Shown piece by piece: positions 49,945 to 61,557 of a DNA stretch of 64,000 nucleotides. The stretch is from the NCBI GenBank assembly GCA_964020085.1, contig OZ026607.1:7465779-7529778 (forward strand), written 5' to 3'. The position numbers and the translations under genes are program-made. Each line of letters starts with the position of its first letter. Position 1 is the first letter of the stretch. The notes beneath the pieces were generated by a model that was given only the letters and a program-made list of their open reading frames with translations, ran no database searches and was not told the DNA's origin. This stretch comes from Micromussa lordhowensis. Its lineage: Eukaryota; Cnidaria; Anthozoa; Scleractinia; Lobophylliidae.

Positions 49945-50512
49945 TGATTTTTTTCAGGCTTCTTCCTTCCAGTTGCTTAAATTGGAAACTATACTGCGAT
50001 GATCATTCTTCACTTTCATCTACAACCGCAGTTCATATCGGAATTATATTACATTTTGGAGGTTAGTTGCACTTTAAATCATTTTTAAATTTACGAATTA
50101 TAAAAATATATTGCCTAAGTGCAAATACGAAGGCTACGTTATAACCCGTTCTTTGCAAAACTGGGTCAAAATAGCCCAATTGTTCAGAAAAACAACCATT
50201 TTATTTCTCTAAGTTCGTGACTTTAAAAAGTATAATTATTTAATATGTAATTACCTCGACGAAGTGGACACACTTGATGATGTCGATATCGACGATGACG
50301 TCGACACAGAACTTGAAGTGGACACACTAAAATCAAAGAAAATTGCTATTTAAAATCAAACTGATAACGGTAATAAAATAATACAGCTTCTTACAATTTA
50401 CCGCTGGGAATTACCAAACAAATAAAACACAACACATTACCTTGATGAGGTGGACACACTTGATGATGTTGATATTGACGATGAGGTCGACAACGAACTT
50501 GAAGTTGAAACA
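47466..50512 (-). CDS. Ser/Thr-repeat gene, exon block B8 (10 exons)
   Basis: Exons 47466-47537, 47695-47766, 48093-48194 (102 nt), 48450-48521, 48660-48761 (102 nt), 48935-49006, 49366-49437, 49604-49675, 50255-50326, 50441-50512. The eleventh exon of this unit has been fused with the sixth of another and appears as exon 50605. A local deletion near 48368 removes about 26 nt of intron (CTAAATAGTTTTGTTGCAAA in sister copies). Confidence 0.8.
49904..50053 (+). repeat. SINE fragment, copy 8
   Basis: B box at 49923-49933, in the intron between exons 49604 and 50255. Confidence 0.6.
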
Positions 50513-50604
50513 CTAAAAGAAATGAAAAAGTGATTATTTACGAAAATTCCCCCTTTTTTTAGCTTAAGATCACTTTTAAACAATGACTGGCTATTGGTAA
50601 TTAC

Positions 50605-51578
50605 CTTGACGAAGTGGACACACTTGATGATGTTGATATTGACGATGATGTCGACACAGAACTTGAAGTTGACACACTAAAAGCAACGAAAAGTTATTAT
50701 TTACGGAAACTCAAAATGGTTCTCAAATAAAAACGTTCTTAGATAAAAGCAGGACGCACTGAAACTTAACAATTCAGTTACAAGTGCATATCATAAGTTG
50801 TAAGATGCAGAGTTTTTGAAAGTCTGCAAGATAATACAAGCTGCATACATTTTGTTGCGGTAAATTCTGTTTGCGACCTTTATCCACGACGATCGGTCCA
50901 GAAATAAGTGATACCTATCTCAACCTATTAGAAATAGAGTCCTGAAAGGAAATACTTATTGCTGGTCACTATCTAATTAACATAGTTTGTTAGCTGAATA
51001 TCACGTTCAAACCATGACGGGTTATTGGTAATTACCTTGATGAAGTGGACACACTTGATGATGTTGATATTGATGACGATGTCGAGACAGAACTTGAAGT
51101 TGACACACTAAAAGGAAAGGAAAGTCATCGTTTAAAGAATTTCAAATCTGTACAAATCGCGTTTAAGATACAGGGCTTTTGAAGGCCTGGTAGTAGAAAA
51201 GAATAAAAGACACACTTGTTTAGCTTAAGTTAACAATGGTGGAAACCTTAATTTAATAAGGATTCATTACCTTGATGATGTGGACACACTTGATGATGTT
51301 GATATTGACGATGATGTCGACACAGAACTTGAAGTTGACACACTGAAAGAAACGCAAAGTGATTAAAACGTTCTAGATAAAAGCATGACGCACTCAAGGT
51401 AAAAAAATCCAGTTACAAGTGCATATCATAAGTTATACGATACAGAGTTTTTGAAAGTCTGCAAGACGAGACAATACAAGCTGCATACGTTTTGTGGCGG
51501 TAAATTCTGTTTGCGACCTTTATCCACGATGATCGTTCCAAAAAGAAGTGATACCTTTCTTAAACTACCTATCTATTC

Positions 51579-51612
<34 letters not shown>

Positions 51613-52183
51613 TGATTTTTTTCAGGCTTCTTCTTTCCAGTTGCTTAAATTGGAAACTATACTGCGATGATCATTCTTCACTTTCATTTACAACCGCAGT
51701 TCATATCGGAATTATATTACATTTTGGAGGTTAGTTGCACTTTAAATCATTTTTAAATTTAAGAATTATAAAAATATATTGCCTAAGTGCAAACACGAAG
51801 GCTACGTTATACCCCGTTCTTTGCAAAACTGGGTCAAAATAGTCCAAGAATTGTTCACAAAAACAACCATTTTATTTCTCTAAGTTCGTGACTTTAAAAA
51901 GTATAATTATTTAATATGTAATTACCTCGACGAAGTGGACACACTTGATGATGTCGATATCGACGATGACGTCGACACAGAACTTGAAGTGGACACACTA
52001 AAATCAAAGAAAATTGCTATTTAAAATCAAACTGATAACGGTAATAAAATAATACAGCTTCTTACAATTTACCGCTGGGAATTACCAAAGAAATAAAACA
52101 CAACACATTACCTTGATGAGGTGGACACACTTGATGATGTTGATATTGACGATGAGGTCGACAACGAACTTGAAGTTGAAACA
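50605..52183 (-). CDS. Ser/Thr-repeat gene, short exon block B9 (5 exons)
   Basis: Exons 50605-50676, 51036-51107, 51271-51342, 51926-51997, 52112-52183, all 72 nt. Exon 50605 is a hybrid: its left intron (CTGGCTATTGGTAATTAC) is from an eleventh exon and its right intron (CAACGAAAAGTTATT) from a sixth. The unit is only 1671 bp. Confidence 0.8.
51572..51721 (+). repeat. SINE fragment, copy 9
   Basis: B box at 51591-51601, between exons 51271 and 51926. Confidence 0.6.
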
Positions 52184-52275
52184 CTAAAAGAAATGAAAAA
52201 GTGATTATTTACGAAAATTCCCCCTTTTTTTAGCTTAAGATCACTTTTAAACAATGACTGGCTATTGGTAATTAC

Positions 52276-53249
52276 CTTGACGAAGTGGACACACTTGATG
52301 ATGTTGATATTGACGATGATGTCGACACAGAACTTGAAGTTGACACACTAAAAGCAACGAAAAGTTATTATTTACGGAAACTCAAAATGGTTCTCAAATA
52401 AAAACGTTCTTAGATAAAAGCAGGACGCACTGAAACTTAACAATTCAGTTACAAGTGCATATCATAAGTTGTAAGATGCAGAGTTTTTGAAAGTCTGCAA
52501 GATAATACAAGCTGCATACATTTTGTTGCGGTAAATTCTGTTTGCGACCTTTATCCACGACGATCGGTCCAGAAATAAGTGATACCTATCTCAACCTATT
52601 AGAAATAGAGTCCTGAAAGGAAATACTTATTGCTGGTCACTATCTAATTAACATAGTTTGTTAGCTGAATATCACGTTCAAACCATGACGGGTTATTGGT
52701 AATTACCTTGATGAAGTGGACACACTTGATGATGTTGATATTGATGACGATGTCGAGACAGAACTTGAAGTTGACACACTAAAAGGAAAGGAAAGTCATC
52801 GTTTAAAGAATTTCAAATCTGTACAAATCGCGTTTAAGATACAGGGCTTTTGAAGGCCTGGTAGTAGAAAAGAATAAAAGACACACTTGTTTAGCTTAAG
52901 TTAACAATGGTGGAAACCTTAATTTAATAAGGATTCATTACCTTGATGATGTGGACACACTTGATGATGTTGATATTGACGATGATGTCGACACAGAACT
53001 TGAAGTTGACACACTGAAAGAAACGCAAAGTGATTAAAACGTTCTAGATAAAAGCATGACGCACTCAAGGTAAAAAAATCCAGTTACAAGTGCATATCAT
53101 AAGTTATACGATACAGAGTTTTTGAAAGTCTGCAAGACGAGACAATACAAGCTGCATACGTTTTGTGGCGGTAAATTCTGTTTGCGACCTTTATCCACGA
53201 TGATCGTTCCAAAAAGAAGTGATACCTTTCTTAAACTACCTATCTATTC

Positions 53250-53283
<34 letters not shown>

Positions 53284-54018
53284 TGATTTTTTTCAGGCTT
53301 CTTCTTTCCAGTTGCTTAAATTGGAAACTATACTGCGATGATCATTCTTCACTTTCATCTACAACCGCAGTTCATATCGGAATTATATTACATTTTGGAG
53401 GTTAGTTGCACTTTAAATCATTTTTAAATTTAAGAATTATAAAAATATATTGCCTAAGTGTAAACACGAAGGCTACGTTATAACCCGTTCTTTGCAAAAC
53501 TGGGTCAAAATAGTCCAAGAATTGTTCACAAAAACAACCATTTTATTTCTCTAAGTTCGTGACTTTAAAAAGTATAATTATTTAATATGTAATTACCTCG
53601 ACGAAGTGGACACACTTGATGATGTCGATATCGACGATGACGTCGACACAGAACTTGAAGTGGACACACTAAAATCAAAGAAAATTGCTATTTAAAATCA
53701 AACTGATAACGGTAATAAAATAATACAGCTTCTTACAATTTACCGCTGGGAATTACCAAAGAAATAAAACACAACACATTACCTTGATGAGGTGGACACA
53801 CTTGATGATGTTGATATTGACGATGAGGTCGACAACGAACTTGAAGTTGAAACACCAAAAGAAATGAAAAAGTGATTATTTACGAAAATTCCCCCTTTTT
53901 TTAGCTTAAGATCACTTTTAAACAATGACTGGCTATTGGTAATTACCTTGACGAAGTGGACACACTTGATGATGTTGATATTGACGACGATGTCGACACA
54001 GAACTTGAAGTTGAAACA
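52276..54018 (-). CDS. Ser/Thr-repeat gene, short exon block B10 (5 usable exons)
   Basis: Exons 52276-52347, 52707-52778, 52942-53013, 53597-53668 and 53947-54018. Exon 52276 is the same kind of hybrid as 50605, so the 1671-bp short unit was itself duplicated as a block after the fusion arose. The copy at 53783-53854 is listed separately because its acceptor is lost. Confidence 0.78.
53243..53392 (+). repeat. SINE fragment, copy 10
   Basis: B box at 53262-53272, between exons 52942 and 53597. Confidence 0.6.
53783..53854 (-). pseudogene. Ser/Thr-repeat exon with acceptor AG changed to GG
   Basis: The body is intact and in frame with a GTAATG donor. The plus strand reads ACACCAAAAG where all sisters read ACACTAAAAG, so the minus-strand acceptor is CTTTTGG. 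It would be skipped, or spliced at another AG. Skipping removes 24 codons without a frameshift. A base-call error is possible. Confidence 0.6.
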
Positions 54019-54373
54019 CTAAAAGAAATGAAAAAGTGATTATTTACGAAAATTCCCTGTGGTTCGAAAATGCAAGCGGACTCGCACTAACACACCCAAA
54101 CAAGTCAGTTACAAGTAAAAGAAACAAGAGTTAGGTTAGAGACGGTTTTGTAAAGACTGCAAGACGAAAAAATGCAGCCTGTGTACAATCTGTGGCGGTA
54201 AATTCTATTTGCGACCTTTATCCACGCAGAGTTTTCCAAGAAGAAGTGATACCTATCTCAAACTATCAGAAATAGAGTCCTGAAAAGAAACACTTATTGC
54301 TGACCACTAGGTAATTTACATAGTTTGGTAGCTGAAGATCACATTCAAACCATGATGGCTTATTGGTAATTAC

Positions 54374-56841
54374 CTTGACGAAGTGGACACACTTGATGAT
54401 GTTGATATTGACGATGATGTCGACACAGAACTTGAAGTTGACACACTAAAAGGAATGAAAGTTATTATTTAAAGAATTTCAAATCTGTATAAATCGTGTT
54501 TAACATACAGGGCATTTGAAGGCCTACGAGGCGAAAAGAATAAAAAAACAGAGTTGTTTAGCCAAAGTTAACAATAGTCTTAATTTAATAAGGATTTATT
54601 ACCTTGATGAAGTGGACACACTTGATGATGTTGATATTGACGATGATGTCGACACAGAACTTGAAGTTGACACACTAAAAGCAACGAAAAGTGATTATTC
54701 ACGGAAACTCAAAATGGTTCCGAAGTAAAAAAGTTCTTAGATAAAAGCATGACGAACTCAAACTAAACAATTCAGTTACAAGTGCATATCATAAGTTGTA
54801 GGATACAGCCCTTTTTGAAAGTCTGCAAGACGAGACAATACAACCAGCATACATTTTGTGGCGGTAAATTCTGTTTGCGACCTTCATCCACGATGATCGT
54901 CCAAAAAGAAGTGATACCTTTCTCAAACTATTAGAAATGGACTTATGCCGAAAACAAATACTTATGCTGACCACTGTGTAATCTATTGATTATTCCATAC
55001 CTAGACGACGTAGTTGCTGTTGACAAACTGGTCGTAGTGGGCGTCGAAACACTCGATGATGTCGATGCTGACGACGATGTTGACACTGAGCTTGATGTTG
55101 ACACACTAGAAAACAAACAAGAGAGGAATGCCACAACGATTGAGTAAGGATGTTGATTTTTCTCACTTGGAAAGAGGGCTGATTCATCAAACCAATTTTG
55201 TCCAAAACATCCTTGATTTAATGACACAAATTTCTCTTTATACTTTTCTGGATAGCAGCCGTAAAGAGAACTGATACATCTAAATAGTTTTGTTGCAAAC
55301 ATGCTTGCATTATCGATACAAATTTCTTATTCTACTCTCTGGATAACACTTCAAAACGAATTAGTTAACCCATTCTCTGGTACCTTGACGACGTCGACAC
55401 ACTTGATGACGTTGATATTGACGATGATGTGGACACAGAACTTGAAGTTGACACACTAAGAGGAAAGTTCAGATATTGTTAATATAATTAATTCATCTGT
55501 CGCTTTGGCAACTATAGTTTATTACACTTAGTGCTCCGGAAGATACTTGCTTATTTCATCAAGATGCTACTGAAAACATTGACTCTCTAATACCTTGACG
55601 TGGTTGCTGTTGATACACTTGTCGTTGTGGGTGTCGATACACTTGATGACGTCGATACTGACGACGATGTCGAAATAGAACTTGATGTCGACAAACTGCA
55701 AACAAAACGACACATTATTTAATGAAACAAGAGCTTACATCGGTATGTTCTTTGGAGATTAGAAAAACGGAGGCCGCATGCTAGTATGTAAACGAAGGGT
55801 AAGCTACACCTGCTTGTACTAGATCTTACTTTGTTTATATAACCGCTTAAGTAAATGTGACGCATTACCTTGATGAAGTGGACACACTTGATGATGTTGA
55901 TATTGACGATGATGTCGACACAGAACTTGAAGTTGACACACTAAAAGCAACGAAAAGTTATTATTTACGGAAACTCAAAATGGTTCTCAAATAAAAACGT
56001 TCTTAGATAAAAGCAGGACGCACTGAAACTTAACAATTCAGTTACAAGTGCATATCATAAGTTGTAAGATGCAGAGTTTTTGAAAGTCTGCAAGATAATA
56101 CAAGCTGCATACATTTTGTTGCGGTAAATTCTGTTTGCGACCTTTATCCACGACGATCGGTCCAGAAATAAGTGATACCTATCTCAACCTATAAGAAATA
56201 GAGTCCTGAAAGGAAATACTTATTGCTGGTCACTATCTAATTAACATAGTTTGTTAGCTGAATATCACGTTCAAACCATGACGGGTTATTGGTAATTACC
56301 TTGATGAAGTGGACACACTTGATGATGTTGATATTGATGACGATGTCGAGACAGAACTTGAAGTTGACACACTAAAAGGAAAGGAAAGTCATCGTTTAAA
56401 GAATTTCAAATCTGTACAAATCGCGTTTAAGATACAGGGCTTTTGAAGGCCTGGTAGTAGAAAAGAATAAAAGACACACTTGTTTAGCTTAAGTTAACAA
56501 TGGTGCAAACCTTAATTTAATAAGGATTCATTACCTTGATGATGTGGACACACTTGATGATGTTGATATTGACGATGATGTCGACACAGAACTTGAAGTT
56601 GACACACTGAAAGAAACGCAAAGTGATTAAAACGTTCTAGATAAAAGCATGACGCACTCAAGGTAAAAAATCCAGTTACAAGTGCATATCATAAGTTATA
56701 CGATACAGAGTTTTTGAAAGTCTGCAAGACGAGACAATACAAGCTGCATACGTTTTGTGGCGGTAAATTCTGTTTGCGACCTTTATCCACGATGATCGTT
56801 CCAAAAAGAAGTGATACCTTTCTTAAACTACCTATCTATTC

Positions 56842-56875
<34 letters not shown>

Positions 56876-57610
56876 TGATTTTTTTCAGGCTTCTTCTTTC
56901 CAGTTGCTTAAATTGGAAACTATACTGCGATGATCATTCTTCACTTTCATCTACAACCGCAGTTCATATCGGAATTATATTACATTTTTGAGGTTAGTTG
57001 CACTTTAAATCATTTTTAAATTTAAGAATTGTAAAAATATATTGCCTAAGTGTAAACATGAAGGCTACGTTATACCCCGTTCTTTGCAAAACTGGGTCAA
57101 AATAGTCCAAGAATTGTTCACAAAAACAACCATTTTATTTCTCTAAGTTCGTGACTTTAAAAAGTATAATTATTTAATATGTAATTACCTCGACGAAGTG
57201 GACACACTTGATGATGTCGATATCGACGATGACGTCGACACAGAACTTGAAGTGGACACACTAAAATCAAAGAAAATTGCTATTTAAAATCAAACTGATA
57301 ACGGTAATAAAATAATACAGCTTCTTACAATTTACCGCCGGGAATTACCAAAGAAATAAAACACAACACATTACCTTGATGAGGTGGACACACTTGATGA
57401 TGTTGATATTGACGATGAGGTCGACAACGAACTTGAAGTTGAAACACTAAAAGAAATGAAAAAGTGATTATTTACGAAAATTCCCCCTTTTTTTAGCTTA
57501 AGATCACTTTTAAACAATGACTGGCTATTGGTAATTACCTTGACGAAGTGGACACACTTGATGATGTTGATATTGACGACGATGTCGACACAGAACTTGA
57601 AGTTGAAACA
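54374..57610 (-). CDS. Ser/Thr-repeat gene, exon block B11 (11 exons)
   Basis: Exons 54374-54445, 54603-54674, 55001-55105 (105 nt), 55384-55455, 55594-55695 (102 nt), 55869-55940, 56300-56371, 56535-56606, 57189-57260, 57375-57446, 57539-57610. The first long exon has one extra codon (CTAGACGACGTAG instead of CTAGACGTAG), giving 105 nt. Only blocks B11-B13 share this, so they come from one recent ancestor. Confidence 0.8.
56835..56984 (+). repeat. SINE fragment, copy 11
   Basis: B box at 56854-56864, between exons 56535 and 57189. Confidence 0.6.
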
Positions 57611-57965
57611 CTAAAAGAAATGAAAAAGTGATTATTTACGAAAATTCCCCGTGGTTCGAAAATGCAAGCGGACTCGCACTAACACACCCAAACAAGTCAG
57701 TTACAAGTAAAAGAAACAAGAGTTAGGTTAGAGACGGTTTTGTAAAGACTGCAAGACGAAAAAATGCAGCCTGTGTACAATCTGTGGCGGTAAATTCTAT
57801 TTGCGACCTTTATCCACGCAGAGTTTTCCAAGAAGAAGTGATACCTATCTCAAACTATCAGAAATAGAGTCCTGAAAAGAAACACCTATTGCTGACCACT
57901 AGGTAATTTACATAGTTTGGTAGCTGAAGATCACATTCAAACCATGATGGGTTATTGGTAATTAC

Positions 57966-60433
57966 CTTGACGAAGTGGACACACTTGATGATGTTGATAT
58001 TGACGATGATGTCGACACAGAACTTGAAGTTGACACACTAAAAGGAATGAAAGTTATTATTTAAAGAATTTCAAATCTGTATAAATCGTGTTTAACATAC
58101 AGGGCATTTGAAGGCCTACGAGGCGAAAAGAATAAAAAAACAGAGTTGTTTAGCCAAAGTTAACAATAGTCTTAATTTAATAAGGATTTATTACCTTGAT
58201 GAAGTGGACACACTTGATGATGTTGATATTGACGATGATGTCGACACAGAACTTGAAGTTGACACACTAAAAGCAACGAAAAGTGATTATTCACGGAAAC
58301 TCAAAATGGTTCCGAAGTAAAAAAGTTCTTAGATAAAAGCATGACGAACTCAAACTAAACAATTCAGTTACAAGTGCATATCATAAGTTGTAGGATACAG
58401 CCCTTTTTGAAAGTCTGCAAGACGAGACAATACAACCAGCATACATTTTGTGGCGGTAAATTCTGTTTGCGACCTTCATCCACGATGATCGTCCAAAAAG
58501 AAGTGATACCTTTCTCAAACTATTAGAAATGGACTTATGCCGAAAACAAATACTTATGCTGACCACTGTGTAATCTATTGATTATTCCATACCTAGACGA
58601 CGTAGTTGCTGTTGACAAACTGGTCGTAGTGGGCGTCGAAACACTCGATGATGTCGATGCTGACGACGATGTTGACACTGAGCTTGATGTTGACACACTA
58701 GAAAACAAACAAGAGAGGAATGCCACAACGATTGAGTAAGGATGTTGATTTTTCTCACTTGGAAAGAGGGCTGATTCATCAAACCAATTTTGTCCAAAAC
58801 ATCCTTGATTTAATGACACAAATTTCTCTTTATACTTTTCTGGATAGCAGCCGTAAAGAGAACTGATACATCTAAATAGTTTTGTTGCAAACATGCTTGC
58901 ATTATCGATACAAATTTCTTATTCTACTCTCTGGATAACACTTCAAAACGAATTAGTTAACCCATTCTCTGGTACCTTGACGACGTCGACACACTTGATG
59001 ACGTTGATATTGACGATGATGTGGACACAGAACTTGAAGTTGACACACTAAGAGGAAAGTTCAGATATTGTTAATATAATTAATTCATCTGTCGCTTTGG
59101 CAACTATAGTTTATTACACTTAGTGCTCCGGAAGATACTTGCTTATTTCATCAAGATGCTACTGAAAACATTGACTCTCTAATACCTTGACGTGGTTGCT
59201 GTTGATACACTTGTCGTTGTGGGTGTCGATACACTTGATGACGTCGATACTGACGACGATGTCGAAGTAGAACTTGATGTCGACAAACTGCAAACAAAAC
59301 GACACATTATTTAATGAAACAAGAGCTTACATCGGTATGTTCTTTGGAGATTAGAAAAACGGAGGCCGCATGCTAGTATGTAAACGAAGGGTAAGCTACA
59401 CCTGCTTGTACTAGATCTTACTTTGTTTATATAACCGCTTAAGTAAATGTGACGCATTACCTTGATGAAGTGGACACACTTGATGATGTTGATATTGACG
59501 ATGATGTCGACACAGAACTTGAAGTTGACACACTAAAAGCAACGAAAAGTTATTATTTACGGAAACTCAAAATGGTTCTCAAATAAAAACGTTCTTAGAT
59601 AAAAGCAGGACGCACTGAAACTTAACAATTCAGTTACAAGTGCATATCATAAGTTGTAAGATGCAGAGTTTTTGAAAGTCTGCAAGATAATACAAGCTGC
59701 ATACATTTTGTTGCGGTAAATTCTGTTTGCGACCTTTATCCACGACGATCGGTCCAGAAATAAGTGATACCTATCTCAACCTATAAGAAATAGAGTCCTG
59801 AAAGGAAATACTTATTGCTGGTCACTATCTAATTAACATAGTTTGTTAGCTGAATATCACGTTCAAACCATGACGGGTTATTGGTAATTACCTTGATGAA
59901 GTGGACACACTTGATGATGTTGATATTGATGACGATGTCGAGACAGAACTTGAAGTTGACACACTAAAAGGAAAGGAAAGTCATCGTTTAAAGAATTTCA
60001 AATCTGTACAAATCGCGTTTAAGATACAGGGCTTTTGAAGGCCTGGTAGTAGAAAAGAATAAAAGACACACTTGTTTAGCTTAAGTTAACAATGGTGCAA
60101 ACCTTAATTTAATAAGGATTCATTACCTTGATGATGTGGACACACTTGATGATGTTGATATTGACGATGATGTCGACACAGAACTTGAAGTTGACACACT
60201 GAAAGAAACGCAAAGTGATTAAAACGTTCTAGATAAAAGCATGACGCACTCAAGGTAAAAAATCCAGTTACAAGTGCATATCATAAGTTATACGATACAG
60301 AGTTTTTGAAAGTCTGCAAGACGAGACAATACAAGCTGCATACGTTTTGTGGCGGTAAATTCTGTTTGCGACCTTTATCCACGATGATCGTTCCAAAAAG
60401 AAGTGATACCTTTCTTAAACTACCTATCTATTC

Positions 60434-60467
<34 letters not shown>

Positions 60468-61202
60468 TGATTTTTTTCAGGCTTCTTCTTTCCAGTTGCT
60501 TAAATTGGAAACTATACTGCGATGATCATTCTTCACTTTCATCTACAACCGCAGTTCATATCGGAATTATATTACATTTTGGAGGTTAGTTGCACTTTAA
60601 ATCATTTTTAAATTTAAGAATTGTAAAAATATATTGCCTAAGTGTAAACATGAAGGCTACGTTATACCCCGTTCTTTGCAAAACTGGGTCAAAATAGTCC
60701 AAGAATTGTTCACAAAAACAACCATTTTATTTCTCTAAGTTCGTGACTTTAAAAAGTATAATTATTTAATATGTAATTACCTCGACGAAGTGGACACACT
60801 TGATGATGTCGATATCGACGATGACGTCGACACAGAACTTGAAGTGGACACACTAAAATCAAAGAAAATTGCTATTTAAAATCAAACTGATAACGGTGAT
60901 AAAATAATACAGCTTCTTACAATTTACCGCCGGGAATTACCAAAGAAATAAAACACAACACATTACCTTGATGAGGTGGACACACTTGATGATGTTGATA
61001 TTGACGATGAGGTCGACAACGAACTTGAAGTTGAAACACTAAAAGAAATGAAAAAGTGATTATTTACGAAAATTCCCCCTTTTTTTAGCTTAAGATCACT
61101 TTTAAACAATGACTGGCTATTGGTAATTACCTTGACGAAGTGGACACACTTGATGATGTTGATATTGACGACGATGTCGACACAGAACTTGAAGTTGAAA
61201 CA
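57966..61202 (-). CDS. Ser/Thr-repeat gene, exon block B12 (11 exons)
   Basis: Exons 57966-58037, 58195-58266, 58593-58697 (105 nt), 58976-59047, 59186-59287 (102 nt), 59461-59532, 59892-59963, 60127-60198, 60781-60852, 60967-61038, 61131-61202. The unit length of 3592 bp equals that of B11, and differences from it are sparse. Exon 59186 has GAAGTAGAAC for GAAATAGAAC, changing one Ile to Thr. Confidence 0.8.
60427..60576 (+). repeat. SINE fragment, copy 12
   Basis: B box at 60446-60456, between exons 60127 and 60781; last copy before the array ends. Confidence 0.6.
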
Positions 61203-61557
61203 CTAAAAGAAATGAAAAAGTGATTATTTACGAAAATTCCCCGTGGTTCGAAAATGCAAGCGGACTCGCACTAACACACCCAAACAAGTCAGTTACAAGT
61301 AAAAGAAACAAGAGTTAGGTTAGAGACGGCTTTGTAAAGACTGCAAGACGAAAAAATGCAGCCTGTGTACAATCTGTGGCGGTAAATTCTATTTGCGACC
61401 TTTATCCACGCAGAGTTTTCCAAGAAGAAGTGATACCTATCTCAAACTATCAGAAATAGAGTCCTGAAAAGAAACACCTATTGCTGACCACTAGGTAATT
61501 TACATAGTTTGGTAGCTGAAGATCACATTCAAACCATGATGGGTTATTGGTAATTAC

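Noticed and set aside
54943..55302. 119-codon minus-strand open frame (also at 58535 and 62127) taken as a stand-alone gene
   Set aside because: Its centre is the real 105-nt exon; the rest is intron read through the acceptor and donor, so it is not a separate protein.
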